Shown here one piece after another: positions 11,502 to 24,577 of a stretch of 64,000 bases of DNA. Made by a program: the position numbers and the translations under genes. Under the pieces are notes generated by a model. It made no database searches. It saw nothing but the letters and a program-made list of their open reading frames with translations, and was not told where the DNA came from. The stretch lies in NCBI GenBank assembly GCA_038501195.1, contig JBBPUQ010000003.1, positions 1,876,501-1,940,500 on the forward strand. The letters run 5' to 3'. Numbering within the stretch: position 1 is the stretch's first letter; every line of letters starts with the position of its first letter. This stretch comes from Nemania diffusa (taxonomy: Eukaryota; Ascomycota; Sordariomycetes; Xylariales; Xylariaceae).

Positions 11502-12280
11502 TTGCCGGTGATAATTACAGAAGTTGAGCGCGAAAAAGATCTCCCCTCCTTAGCAGAAATCAACCGCCGCACATTCCTCCAAGAGCTGCTGTCCCATTTC
11601 GCCTACAAGCCTTCAGCCGACAATGGCGGCCGCGGCGGCCAGCTGGTCGGCTTCTTCCAAGATCGGTTAATTGGCCGCCTCAGTCAGCCGCACGCTTGGT
11701 TGTTCAAGGCGTTCGATCAAGACACCAACCAGATCTACGGTTTTGCCTGCTGGAGGCGCATGAGCAAGGACGGCGATGAGCCAGCAGCACCGGCGCCGGC
11801 TGCGGCCGCCAAGCCGACCGCACCACCACGGCTACCCCCATTCATGAATGCCAAGTTTACGGCGACGACCGGCGCCGAGGTAAAGCAGCTGGGAGACCAC
11901 ATGACAGGCGAGCACTATTGTACGCATGCCCACCATCTCCAACTCCAACTCCAACTCGAACCGCAACTTATTGCAGGTCGTCGAAGATGACTAACTAGAT
12001 GTGCATCTCAGATCTCACTACCTTTGCCGTTGACCCTAACCAGCAGAACAAGGGTATTGGCGCTCAGCTACTAAAGCATTGCACACAGATCGCCGACGAC
12101 GCCGGTCTTCCGTCTTGGCTCGTCACATTCCCGGGTTCGCATAGCCTCTACCTCCGACATGGCTTTGTCGACGTCGACTATAGGGACAACGATCTGAACG
12201 TGTGGGACAATAATAGGTGTCGGGGCTACGGCATATATCGCGCCTATGCGATGGTGCGGCAACCCCAGGTTAATTCATGA
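11502..12280 (+). CDS. GNAT-family N-acetyltransferase, start codon lost or non-AUG
   Basis: GNAT enzymes transfer acetyl from acetyl-CoA to an amine; the substrate cannot be told. Exon 1 (to 11919) and exon 2 (12012-12280) join through a 92-bp intron (GTACGC donor, GACTAAC branch, CTCAG acceptor), giving EHYYLTTFAVDPNQQNKGIG, the strand-4 plus Q/R-x-x-G-x-G/A acetyl-CoA binding motif A, followed by LLKHC and WLVTFPGSHSLYLRHGFVDV (motif B). The natural N-terminus PVIITEVEREKDLPSL begins directly after a TTG at 11502 where the family normally has ATG. No in-frame ATG occurs before the acetyl-CoA domain other than those deep in the protein. Alternatives are an unrecognised upstream exon or non-AUG initiation. 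An Ala/Pro-rich insertion sits at about residues 88-110. Joined length 228 aa. Confidence 0.72.
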
Positions 12281-15200
12281 TGTCTCCTAGATAAGGGTAG
12301 TTAGCAAGCATTATGTATTGTCTCTCGTTGAGACACCTACCTAGATGCGTGTTGGCGCGTAGCTTAAACGGCTCGGCTCGTCTCGGCGCGGCCCGCAATC
12401 TATCTAAAGGCTAGGTAACAGCATGCAACAATCCCGCCAGAGTGACTGGGAATATCTACATGTACCTACTTAAGGTATAGGTAGATCTAGCATGCGTCTA
12501 GCTAGATACATTTAGGTATTAGTTACCTACCTAGTCTAAATTGATGGTAGCCTTTATCTAGGGTTCTGTGTAGGCTATATCCCTTGGCTGGTTGCTAGGC
12601 CCGCAATAGGGGTAAATTGCCTTGGGTATCTGACAGGAAGTATCCAAAAACTATGGCTGTGCGGATGCGTAAAGGAACCCCAGTTCTCTCCCTTACGCTC
12701 TTGAAATTCTGGGTACTTATTTCATTCTTTATATATATGAATAAATATTCTATAATTCTATATATCAACTAAGTACATTCTCTTGTTATGAGAAAATTGG
12801 GTCCAATCTTCAGTATTGAATTTTGTGCCACACATCTACAGGAGCGGGCATCACACTCACCACTCACTCATTTCGACCATATCATAGTCCTTTTACTCAA
12901 CCTCCATATTTCATGGCAACTGTGACTTGCTTGCCGTCTATGCTTAGCCACCTAATAGCTCATGAATTTATATAAATGGCTAATTTTTCTGCCCTTCAAA
13001 AGACGTGGTCGTGCTATCTAAGCGATTACTAATATTGAACTCGACAACCCCATCGCATATTATTGGCTCGGATGACTCAAACCTCGCTCAACAGACTATT
13101 GTGTCTAGTTCCGTTTCCAAGCTTTTGACAGCTCTCTCGATATCCGTTTATGTCTGTGGTAGTCCGTCACTTCCTTCTGAAGATGAACTTTAGTGTTAAC
13201 AACTAGCTAACAGCGACGGCATTCATGATATCCTTGGCTTTGATTGTCCGTATCATTTGCGCTGTGACGGAAAAAAAGGTCAGGGGTAACCGGGATGTAC
13301 CAGAGTAACAGTCGCTACCGGGTCACGAATCATGTCTCTACATAGATTCGATAGTTTAGACCTGAAGTATGACCAAGCATACCTGGGGCTACTATCCACC
13401 TTTGGTGCTTTGATTGGTATAATCGCGATGTGCGTCCCGAGCTTTGCTACTATATATGTTGGGATGCAACAACAAAACAAAGGGTTTGGAAAGGCCCGAT
13501 GTATGTTTCCACCGAACAGCGACGGAGCCAGTCACAATTGTCTCAGTCCCAACGTTGCACGTCCTAGTGTGACAGATGGGAACACTAATCTAGAAAGCCA
13601 AGAGTATGGTAAACCCGAGAAGTCACTTGCCTAACCAAGTTTTAGGCGAGTTTATTTCGTACTTATGACGCTTCTTTGACGAAGTGCGGTGAGGATGATT
13701 CACAGTCATAGCCAATGGAATGACAATTCCAGAGGCCTTCGACAATGTTCGTTCCACTAGAATAGCTTTGCACTTTCATGATGTAGGTCTAGGCAACTTT
13801 CGGAATTTCGAATATGGACAGTTGATTACGGCTTCCTTGGCCAACTCAATATTAATCCCTTGATAACAAGCCCTCTCTTCCCTCCCCTAGGGCTCATAGT
13901 TTCCCTAGTTTCGAGTTACCACGCCATATCAGTCACCATTCTATCAAATCCTCAACTCGCTACTCGAAATCATTGCTTCGCTACTAGGCACTGTAACAGG
14001 TAGAGCGAAGTGGGAGAACGAAATATCCCCTGATTGTGGAGTAGCCATTCTTTTAATCGAGCTTACATTGCAGAAAACTCGGACTGCACTTACGGACATA
14101 TGGTGTCGTGGTACATGCTTGAGACGCGATTTGTAAGGCCTACTTTCCCAGTAGCCAGTCTTCAGGCGCAGTTTATGAGTATTTATTCTCTCCCCAAGGA
14201 GTCAGCCTTTAGATACCTGTAGACGAACCACTCCATCGAGAAATTCCACCGACTACGAAGTCCACTTACATATTCTTCTTACCAAGACTCTCTATATGAG
14301 ACGACTTTGCTCAAAACGGAAGCTGGGGAGTAGCCTGCTACTTGGGCGCACATACAAGAAGTATTGCATCTTGGTTGGCTAGTCGCGGTGGAGGGTGCCA
14401 CACTTCCATCACACTGGCACGAGGTACAGCAAGTCAGTCGAACAGTTGGCAGAGCTTATCAGCGGTGGCGCATTTTTTAATATTCCCAGTAGTTATTGCC
14501 GATTTCCTTGTGAGATCAAAGAATGTAGCTAAAGGTCTGTGGTTCTCAAGGGAGTGCGGTACCGGGCGAGTAGTTGCATATTCGAGACTAGCATGATTTC
14601 TATCCCATATTCTGTCACATAACATAACTTCAACTGTCTTCCGTCACTTCTATATGAGACCGTGGTACTCTTATAACGCGGGCCTTTTTGTTATCCCTTC
14701 CTCTTGAAGAGCAACAAATTGGGCTACACATGCAGCCCCAGCACACACTCGCTAGAAACAGCTGGTCACTAGGGAGAAATGATCTTGCTTGACGGTCGTG
14801 TAGCCAAGAGATGTAGTCGGACACATCACTGTCGTGGAGAGATAGTAGGGTGGTATGAATTATCGAACATGCAAGCAAGAGCTCCACAACATGACCTACT
14901 GGGTATGCAATCCTACTGAACTCGAGGAACTAGAGTGGCCGGAATGGCAAATATCGAAGGGTTACAAGACATATACCAACCCCCCTTCCCTACTTAATCA
15001 TCCTCCTTGCCGCCGCTATATCCGTTAGATAGCCAAACAAGTCGGTAGGTAGCACTGCGCAAGCTTCGACAGAAATGGCTGTATACTGCGTTATCCGCAA
15101 CATCCGAGAGTCTCGGAAGTGGCGAAGCAGCGTCACCGCTACGGTTGTCAGGAAATATACTTCTGTTTGCTAGTCTCGTTGGGAGATAATTAAACCGAGA

Positions 15201-15981
15201 AGGCGTGCTAGATCCTACGTTGTAGGCAGTAGAGTTGCGTCTCAGGTTCACCAAAGGGATCAAGGCAAATATGTCAGTATTTATCATCTTACCATCGATA
15301 CTACTAAGGTCTGAGATTAGTTTCTAGCCTGTAAAATGAATCCATGATTATAATTAGCGACTTATATGTGTCTATACCAAATCCCCAGGACCTGTCAGCT
15401 TTGATATAGCCACTAACACTATAATATCAGGAATAAATCTAGATCTGAGTCCACGGCTTGTAATATTCAATGATATGTACTACCAAGGTGTATTGTAAGT
15501 ATCACGGTATGACCATCACATCGTAGCAAGTCGCTGGCGGCCGTATATTCTATGTTAAACCCGGCCTCTTACCTACGTCTGATATCATTCCCCACGTGTG
15601 GCACTCAGCCATCTGACCCCTAGCAAAAGCAATCGGAATCTCGTCGATCGGCCGGAGGACCAGATGCGGTGCCGGAGGCGTCCAGACGATTGTGTGTATA
15701 CGGCAAGCCGAGAGGAGGATATGCCTCAGAAGCAAACGGCACAACGTGACCGTGTGTGCATGTGGCCACGGGCGAATCACACAAGTCGACGAAACATCCC
15801 CAAGTCGTTGCTAAGAATAATCCGCCGCAATCTGAAACACTCTTACTCGCAGCACACACACCCGCCACCTGGGATATCAGTGTAGCCCACGAAAGCAGCT
15901 GCGTGTATGAAACATCCCAAGAATATGCATGCCACCCACCCCATCTACGACCTCGCACTCAACCCGTCACACCTCAGCACG
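12281..15981. other. Long stretch without a recognised gene
   Basis: 3.7 kb of mostly AT-rich DNA. Unrecognised open frames of 60-100 codons occur on both strands, for example 13332-13634 (+) with a hydrophobic segment and 14630-14887 and 14994-15287 (-). None shows a domain, a splice pattern or composition that I would call a gene. Some may be debris of an old decayed gene. Confidence 0.4.
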
Positions 15982-16172
15982 ATGAGATTCTCACCTACTG
16001 CGTACTTGGTCTTGTCCCTCTCTCTCGGCGCCGGACCAATACGGCTGCCGGCGGGTATTCGGCGGGTATTCGCAGCGAGAGACTGGAAAGGGACGTGGAT
16101 TCCGTGATTGCGTGCTGGTATGACGACGACAGTGATGGTAGCAGAAATACCGGGTATGTGGCTTGTAAGTGA
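15982..16172 (+). pseudogene. Possible small secreted protein gene broken by an 11-bp duplication
   Basis: An ATG at 15982 begins a typical signal peptide (MRFSPTAYLVLSLSLGA: a short basic start, a hydrophobic core and small residues at the likely cleavage site). An exact tandem duplication of CGGCGGGTATT (16049-16059 and 16060-16070) shifts the frame, and translation then stops at 16105-16107. The alternate frame after the repeat stays open to a stop at 16170-16172 and overlaps a strong GTAAGTGAG donor at 16165, so an intron and further exon are possible. The mature part would be acidic with two cysteines. No family recognised. The interpretation rests on one signal peptide and one repeat. 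Confidence 0.33.
16049..16070. repeat. 11-bp tandem duplication
   Basis: Two exact head-to-tail copies of CGGCGGGTATT. The unit is not a multiple of three, so it changes reading frame in the overlapping candidate coding region. Confidence 0.95.
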
Positions 16173-19064
16173 GTACGACACATACACGACGTCGTCTGAA
16201 TTGAGAAGAGAACATCGAATTCTCGTTGGGACGCAGTATAACCTACCCTTTTGCTTTGTTTGCTTACTCGTTTGCTTGTTTTTGGTACTTACAAGCGAGT
16301 ATCTCTAAGCACCGTAGTACTTGGGCGGCAGAAACTATTCCTCCTAAGAGGAGTATGCAGACCCATCACAGCGGGTTATTATATCATGTCATTATTCAGG
16401 CATGTTTTAACTCGGCGTATCTATTTGCCTAAGTACATAGCCTCTTCCGTCTCGGTGGGCCAAAATATGCTATGAGTTGAGGAAATATCAAAAGCATCGA
16501 GAAATAGCTTTGGGGGCGAAAACGAAGTTCGAGATGGTTGGTCTTCACCTTCAGTAAGCTTCAGCCTATAATAATAAGGCGGCGAGTAAGAAAGAGCAAT
16601 CTTACCATCCTGTAGGCAGATCTTCTTCACTCCTAAAAAATTACAAGTTCGTAACAAGTGTGTGACCTTAAGATATCGTATGATATCTAGTAATATCTAG
16701 TAATGGCCAGTGTGTATACTCACAGAAGAGCAAATACACTAATTAGACAAACAAACAGTGTAGCAGGTGAGTAATCACATCTGTCAGGCCCTTCTATTTT
16801 CATGTTATTCCGAGCTAGCAATCCCCTGCTCGGGGCTCTCTCCTGCCTCTCTCCCATGTTCCTTGGGCCATCATAGACCTCCCCCCGGGGCATAGGACCA
16901 AATCATGATCCAGAAGCCAGCTGGCAGCTGGGAAACCGAGATCTCCCCCAGTTTACCCTGGAGATCGACCGACCTGACGCACACACATACTTACATGCCT
17001 ACGCTACATTCCTGGGTTGTATAAGTCAGCCCGGCCCAGCCCGGAGAACCGGGAACACCCTGTGCGAGGTCCTAGTGCTGACTGCCTCGTTCCCTAGTCT
17101 GGGCTGTGCTCGTACCGCATATCTTCGCTCGGGACGCAGGGCAGGGAATGTATTCTTAGACATTCGGAGAATTAGCGGTCCTCTCCCAACTCTGTTCCCC
17201 AGTAGGCAGGTAAGTAGGTAGTCTAGAAGATACACTATAGTAGTTAGGTAGCCGTACATGCTTGCCTAGTGCCGGTATCACGTCAGTCAAAGGCAATGAT
17301 TACCTATGTGTGTAGCTGGGGGATGCTGGTCGGTGGGTTGGTGGGCTCAGCAACTAACAACACCATGTAAGTACTGTACACACTTAGTCTACTTCCTTAC
17401 CTACCTATTATCTACTGTCATACCACCACCACGCAGAGTACGGCCACTCACGTCGCGTCGTTGTAGGTGTAGCTCGAACGTGCCGTGCACAGAATGGCCG
17501 ACCTGTCTTGGAGCCCTCTCACATCCGATCAGGTATGTACGCAGTACTATGTAAGGCAAGGGCTCCGACACGAGAGAGCCAGTGAGCCCGCTCTCCACCG
17601 AGCCGCTGTTTCATCTTCATCTCTGTGGACGCCTTCCCGCCCCCCCTTCCCTCCCCCCCCTCGCGCGACAGGTTGTACTGTAAGACTCACCTACTGCGCA
17701 CACTTTTTCTGTCGTGGAATCGAGAAAGTACGCGTAACTGGCGGATACGTGTTTCCTATTAGTCCGGGGTCCTGTAGGTATAGGGCAGGGCTGAACTCGC
17801 ATTGGACGCCACCTTGGGGATTTTAATTTCTCATCGTTGGCCGTAGATCCCTTAGCGACGGGTGGTGGTCAGAGAGGCAAGTGGCTGCGAGAGCAGGTGC
17901 CAAGTGCCGAGATCTGGTCCGCGCAATCGAGAGTTCGGTATTACGCCTGTCGTCTTTACTGGCCAATGGGTAAATCATCGTTGTCTCGTCTGATAGCTAC
18001 TTACCACCTGAAGCTAACGTTACACATATCACAGAATCGAGGAATACCGCGATTTATTAGGTAGAATTTTAGAGTAGAGCGGTATGTTCAAATGGACATC
18101 ACTACGGACATTTACTGAATATACTGACAGAAGGTTAGTCAAAAATCGTAAAACCCGGGAATATCATCATTCCAGTAGTACATATTTCACATACTAGATT
18201 CAAATAATAAAAAAAGCCTGTCATGACCAAGTTCAACTTGTTAGATGTTATCCGCGACTGCCCAGCAGAACTGTTAATGTTGCTATTTTGTGTCAATTCC
18301 CGTCACTCGACCCTTATCCCACGTCTATGTTGCAAACAGGCAAAAAAAACAAGAAAACAAGAAAAAACAGACTAAATCCATACAAATCTCGTGCGCCTTT
18401 CGTCTCTGCCTCCTCGACATTGAGCTAATTCCGATCAATCCCCTCCTTCCCCATAACACGACCGGAGGGTATCAGGTGGCTAAAGACTATCTACAATTAA
18501 TATATAGGAGAGACGTAAAGAAAATAAAAAAAGTATAGGTTTTCGGTTAGATGGTGTTATATGAACAGTGAATGTGAACAAGGGTAGATAGAGGTGCAGT
18601 TATAGAGCGCCTGTGGATCATAGTCCGCTCTTCGCACGTGAATCAAACAGCCGAAATAGATGATCCGCAGTGGTTTGTGGTTCACGCGTCTGCCACATCA
18701 TATTATACAGATCCGGTCGAAATGTAGCAGTAGGAGAATTGGTGCCTTCCTTCCGAACCCGTTGTGTGTGAAATTTTGATACGGCGTGACAAAAGACGGC
18801 GCGCTGCATTTATCTTCCGGACTGTCGATCGTGTGTGTGTGTGTGTGATATATAATAACGAGAGTAGAGAATATGAATGCACCCGGTATTGCCACCAAGA
18901 AATTCGTGAACAGCCCGTCCCCGTCTATATCATTTCGTTTCCATCCGGATATCAATCTATCAAAAGTATCGTGACGCGTTCATTTTCTTCGATGGGTTCG
19001 AAGCAAGTGTTTTTTTTGTTGTTTTGAAATCTTAGCTCTCAACCAGCAACTCGTAATTCATCCC
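16173..19064. other. Intergenic, no gene seen
   Basis: 2.9 kb between the possible secreted-peptide relic and the 3' end of the Rua1-type gene. It includes a GT microsatellite at 18831-18847, A-rich runs near 18340-18370 and several C-rich tracts near 17640. I see no gene. Confidence 0.45.
18831..18847. repeat. GT dinucleotide repeat
   Basis: A 17-base uninterrupted GT microsatellite in intergenic DNA downstream of the Rua1-type gene. Confidence 0.9.
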
Positions 19065-21159
19065 CTAGATCATATTGTTGGCATCGGGGACTAAAAAGGC
19101 CCTCTGAGACGGTGTTTTCTCCTCCTGTCTCGGCGATGAATGCTGAACAACAGAAAGAGAAGATGCCGGTTTAGGAGTAGTAGCCATAGGTATCGAGCCG
19201 GGGGCACGCTGAGGGGTTACTGGGCGTTGCTGCTCGATCCTGGGCTTCGCAACCTGTGAATTGGTAGTTAGAGCTCGGGAGTGGCTACTCTCGCGACGCC
19301 TCTTAGGAGCATCCTTGATCTTCGGGTGTGTGTGGCACTGTAAAAATTAGTATTGAGCAATATGTGTAACTGCTATGTATACCCTGACTGACCTTATAAG
19401 CGTGTCGGAACCATGTTGTGCCCTTCTTCTTACTGCTGACCAAGGCAATCCAGTCATTACAGCTTCCACACAGGCCTTCCCAAACGTCCGGACTGCCATC
19501 CATTCTACGGGTTTCCTGTGGTTCCTGGAAAGGGCTTCCTGTCGCTGCGCTAATGCCGTGGGTGAAGCTCTTGTCATACCAAAAAGCCGAGTTTTTCAAT
19601 ACAAGCCACCGACCTGGTTTGCAAATGCCACACCAACCCTCCCGCTTATTGCCATGTCCACGTACCCATCTCGGAGTATATAAATCTCCTTCAAATCGCA
19701 ATTCTTGTTCATGAGGTACCAAATCAGGATCAGAAGGATTCATGTCCTCGGGAGGCGGCGGGATTTGTTCTTCTTGCAGTGACGAATATAGATCCGGTGG
19801 GTCCGAAAGGTCGGTATAATGACCATGTAGCGAATGCGGGTCTGCATTGCTGTGTAGCATCCTGAATAATCCGTGCGACATCAATGGAGGAGGGGTCTCA
19901 TAATGTTGTGGCTCTGGATGGAATCCATTTGACGGTAGATGTGGCGGTAGTTGGCTCGGCAGAATCATACCGTTCCGGAAGGCTGGAGGCTGCGGTACAA
20001 ACATGGGATATTGTTGCATAGCCTGCAGGTTCCCGAAATTCAACGGCAATGGGTTGTTAGCAATAGTAGGCGAGGAGTGGCGTGAGGGCATCCGGCCTCC
20101 AAAGGCGTCATGGCTATGATGGTAAACAAAAGGCGGAGGCCTTCGGTTAGAAGTAGTGCCATAAGACCCAGTAGACCACCTCTTGCTCCGCGAGCTATTA
20201 TCCACATTGTACGGCACTGATCTCATACCTGGGCGTGGAGAAGGCGACGCGCCACGACCACGGCTTTGTGCGCGAACGAGTTCTGAACGGCTTTGTGGCG
20301 TCATGCGAGGAGATGCGACAGGCGATAGCTGTGTCGAGGACATGAGTGAGTTTCTGTTCGATGGCGGCGGATAATCCGATGTGAAAGATGGTGCCTCTGA
20401 TAATGCTGTAGAGAAGTCCTCGTATGAAGGCATATCGGAAAGACCAGTTGTCGACATGGTGAATGAAGAACCCGACATGCGACGCGGCTTTAGTCCAGAA
20501 TCGAAGTGCAGCGCTTCATTTTCGACTTGCGAATCAGAGAACCGTAGATCCAGAATTGGAATGGCTTCATCTGTAGTGAACGCCTGGCCAATAGTCATAT
20601 CAGCATCGAGGTGATGCACTTCCAGATGGTCTTCGCATGGTTTCGATCCCCATGAGTCTGCCCCTGTGGTCAGCTGCCTATCCTATCACACTTCCAACTT
20701 AACTCACTATTTTCCATTGCAAGTCCTGGATAGAAATTCTGATGCATCGAGACGGGACGCGACATGGTGTCACTCGGTGTATGCATTGTTAGACCAGATG
20801 AAGTCTCCCACGACGGCATCGAACTAAATTCATCTCCTGCGCAAAACGTAAAACCTTCGTAGATAGTGGCCGGCCTTGGCCGGGAACTTTGAGATGTGGG
20901 AGTTGTCCAGAGTTCAGTAGACGCTGCGGACAGTTCTGTTTTCGCAGGCGTTTCCATCCCAGCCATGGTGACCATAGTGGCTGAGCTCGTGGGCCGTCCG
21001 TCTACCCTCACCTTTTCGTCAAGGTTGAAGACAAGTGTAGGCGTGTGTATATGCTGGTGTTGGTGGTGGTGCTGGTGGTGCCTGACGGTGGGTTAGCGGG
21101 GATCAAGACATGACAAGAGGTAAGAATGAAGTTTACAAATGTGTATCATTCGAGTCCAT
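19065..21159 (-). CDS. Rua1-type transcription regulator (DUF4451/Rua1 C-terminal domain), 646 aa
   Basis: Exons (minus strand) are 21159-21137, 21081-20708, 20663-19393 and 19337-19065; introns are 55, 44 and 55 bp. The first exon holds only MDSNDTH plus two bases, and the second opens in a His/Gln run before TPTLVFNLDEK. The middle is Ser/Pro/Gln-rich and disordered. Residues about 455-565 carry the domain named after Ustilago Rua1, a regulator of glycolipid synthesis: DLYTPRWVRGHG, REGWCGICKPGRWLVLKNSA, FWYDKSFTHGISAATG, LCGSCNDW, then a spliced WFRHAYKCHTHPK that looks like a zinc-ligand set. The C-tail is basic (KRRRE) then disordered. The domain family is widespread in filamentous fungi and thought to act in the nucleus; the target genes here are unknown. 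The upstream gene-free region is about 6 kb long, which suggests complex control. Confidence 0.87.
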
Positions 21160-22940
21160 GGCTTAATGTATCAAGCAAGGAAGGGAATGCCAGTATTAGT
21201 TACCGGGCGGGGACTGAAATGGGCATGTATATCAGCAGATGAACGGCACGGTGGCCTGGCTTAAGACGTAGGCTGATGCGGGGGGGGGGACAGGTAGTCC
21301 TCTGCTGTGATTCGCGTCTCAAACTATATGATGGATGGCACAAGACTGGGCCTGTCTCTGCTCGACTTACATAGTATAATAGCTGGTAATATGGGCGGTT
21401 AAGCAATCATTAATCTCCGGTGAGGTTTAGGAAGGTTCGGAGTTGGGAAGAGACGTGACTTGTATGTGTGTGGATACGGGAATAGTGCGGAAAGCGTTTT
21501 GCCTCACGACGACGTATGTGAATGAAAACTAAAGGGAGCGTATAAGCCGACGGAGCAATGCTGAGGACTCGAGGTCAAGAATGTTTCTCGGTGGTTGTGA
21601 GTAAAGAGCGTGGTGAGTTGTTTGAAGGAACGACAGCCTGTTGGGTGGGTTGGGTCAGGTTCAGGTACACGTACGCTGGCGCGTCTTGGTAAGAAGAGAG
21701 CCAGCTCCCAATATTATAGATCGGAGGGGCAATAGCAGGCTTTACTTTGAAGGGCAGATAAAGGAGTGACTAGCGGTAGTATGCCTTCATGGTCTATAGC
21801 AGGTGGAGGTGGAGAGAGTGGCGAGGCGAGAAGGGAGTAAAAGAGCAGGTGGTCGGAGGGCGGCACAGGTCGCCCAGAGGTATAAAAGAGGTACTCGTCG
21901 AATATAGGCATCATCCCGGATCACCTCGAGTAAATTCAGCACGGTCAGGCTCGGAACGCCGGTAGGAGCTAAGCCGGGTTCCCTGATACAAACCTGGGCA
22001 CATCTAGAGACTTAGGAGAGAGATCGGTGTACGAGGTTGCTGCTTGGCTGGTTGTAAATGGACATCACGACAGGGCAGTGTGGGCGGGCAGGGAGCAGCG
22101 AGGGCTAGGTAGGTACTAGGATTTCGGTACAGGGTTTATACAAGGTTACATCTGTCCGTCGATGATGTGTTCCCATCGAGCCTCGGAGCAGGTTAACAGT
22201 TGTATCTACACTAGACTAGTGTAAGGGACATATGGGGGAGCGACGGAGGGATCAAGTCACCCGTTAGATGGGGAATGCAGTTAGAAATCGACGGGATGCC
22301 AGGGACCGCCCCAGTCGAGGACCCATGAAAGGTGCATTCTTTTGGAATAGGCGGGCCAGGGTTGGCATATAGTAGAACGGAAAATATTTGATATAGTAGG
22401 TAGTGTAGGGCAGAAGAACCATCGCAGAAAACCGAGTAGTGGCTGCCAAGGCCGAGCAAGACGACATGAGCCTCACTAGACTAAAAGAACCGTGCTGCAG
22501 CGAGAAGAGGGTCATGGGGAAAGGTGATTCGGAGGGGGTGGCTTGTACGCATCTTCGATGGGGCAGATTGATACCAGGGCCGCGCGCGCGCGAGAGAGAG
22601 ACTGACTACCTGACTACCTACCTGCATTTGTGAGCCAGTGCAACCATTTTCCCTACTACGAGGAGCCCGGCGCATCAATCGCCAATGGCGGTCCAGCCAC
22701 GAACAAGACAGAGGGACAGAGTCGGTATGAGGCGTCCCAACAAGACACACACAACTCATTCAAGCGGTATGACACGACGACCACGCTTCGTGATTCCTGC
22801 CTGGTGGGCCGGATAGGTCGATCTGGAGAAGCCCAGTTCCTACCTAACCTAGATAGACTCGATACTAGGTAGACAGACTAGATACGCAGTAGACTAGACT
22901 AGATAGACTACCCTATCTAGAGTAGAGGGCGCAACAGTTG

Positions 22941-22966
22941 TGTCTGTCTCTCTGTCTGTCTGTCTA
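22941..22966. repeat. TGTC-type tetranucleotide repeat
   Basis: Imperfect run of TGTC/TCTG units, flanked on the left (22870-22920) by imperfect AGACTAG units. Confidence 0.75.
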
Positions 22967-24560
22967 TCTGTTGGTCTGTACGTATGTCTTACGAGGGGTA
23001 ACTCGGAAACACGTCCTAGACCATGCCTGTAGGTAGTGTGCGTGAGGCGACACAAGATGCGCGAGCGATCGAGTGAGCTGAGCTGTTAAGCTTCGTTTAC
23101 CGCACCGTACCTAGTCTAGGTCGTAGTTGTGGAGATCATGGATCACTTGTCTGACCACACGATCTCTAACATAGTCTCTGCCACTTGACGTCCAGCCTAT
23201 GTGACAGACCAAACCACCCTGCTAGTGGTGGACGGTAAACCCGTACGTAATAATATTAAGTTATACCTACCTGAGAACCAGATCTCGTTCCAGACATATT
23301 TGAAAGATGTTTCCCAGATCGAACGAAGCCGTTTTGAGCTCCGCGGAAACAGCGAACTATCGCCAATCAGGAGGAATTAAGGTGTAGTGCAGATACGTCG
23401 AATTAGATATCAGGACAGATGCATGCAATGATTAAACTGAACCGTAAATTTGGTGGCGCGCGCGCGCACTGGGGTAGGCACTCGCCTTCTAGAATGAAAC
23501 GACGTCGTTATTCTAAATGAGGCTGAGGGCAGATGGGGTGATTTTTTCAGATGATTCGACGATGTGCCCTTTTCCCTCTCTCTCATTTTCCCATCCCCCC
23601 CTTCCCGTCCTTCTTTTCTTTTGTTGGAACAGCCAGAGAGGCCATGCATCCTACCAGGCAGGAAGTGACTCCGTATATAGTTACGGTAGGTAGATCTGGC
23701 CAATGAGCAGAGAGGCTGATAGGTCATGGAAGCAAAGTAAGCTGCAATAGAAGACCGAGAAGTGCTGATGCAGCCTCTAGCAGGGCGAGATGGTGCCGAC
23801 CAGGCGTTCAGATGAAACTTGGGCGTGCACATTCCGAAGAGGGTATCATCAAGAGGCAGTGCGATCTAGTCTAGGCTCTAAGATCTAAGCTAGTTGTGAG
23901 CTTGTGATAGGGCGGGGGGGAAATGCGCGCGCCTTTTTTTTTCCTCGTGTGCCGGTTTGGAGAATAATAATTGGCTGCCTGCCACCACGATGAACAAGAG
24001 ATGGCGAGCAGCCGTCTGTACTGTACTGTACATTAACTGCGTATTCTGGAGTGGTTTGGTTTGGCCTTTAGCCTAGGTAGGCAATGAATGAGGTGTGTGA
24101 ATTTCGTCGTCTCGTCTTTGGCGGAGTGTGTTTGACATTGCGAGCCTGGAATTTAGGGTGGTGGGGTAGCGAAAGCGGGCCTAGCGCAGCGATTGGACGT
24201 CCAGGTAAGGTGTTGGTGAGCCCCTTGCAGCAGCCTGTCTCAGATTCTGTTACAGACCCAATCCCTGTCTGGGGTTTATCGGCGGATCCAGCTTCACCTG
24301 TTGGTTGGGTCGCCAAGCCCGCCAAATTAACAACCCTGGCCTCTGGAACTGGAGTCTAGCCTACTCTCTCGCCTACACTTTCGCCTACCCTTTCGCTACA
24401 AGCCGATGGTACCTTGGTATACACGTATGGGTGGGAGCCCACACCTTACCTTTACAGGTACTACCGATAAAGTACCGAGATGGATTTCATGGATTTCATA
24501 TACTCTGTACTCTGTACGTATAAGTATATAGACGAGTCCGTATCTCTTGCACACGGAATG

Positions 24561-24577
24561 AGGTAGGTAGGTAGGTA
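24561..24577. repeat. AGGT tetranucleotide repeat
   Basis: Four AGGT units plus one base. The same motif recurs, in both orientations, in most intergenic regions of this window. Confidence 0.85.

Noticed and set aside
11930..12011. Stop codons splitting the acetyltransferase into two genes
   Set aside because: They fall inside a 92-bp intron with donor, branch point and acceptor; splicing restores the acetyl-CoA motif.
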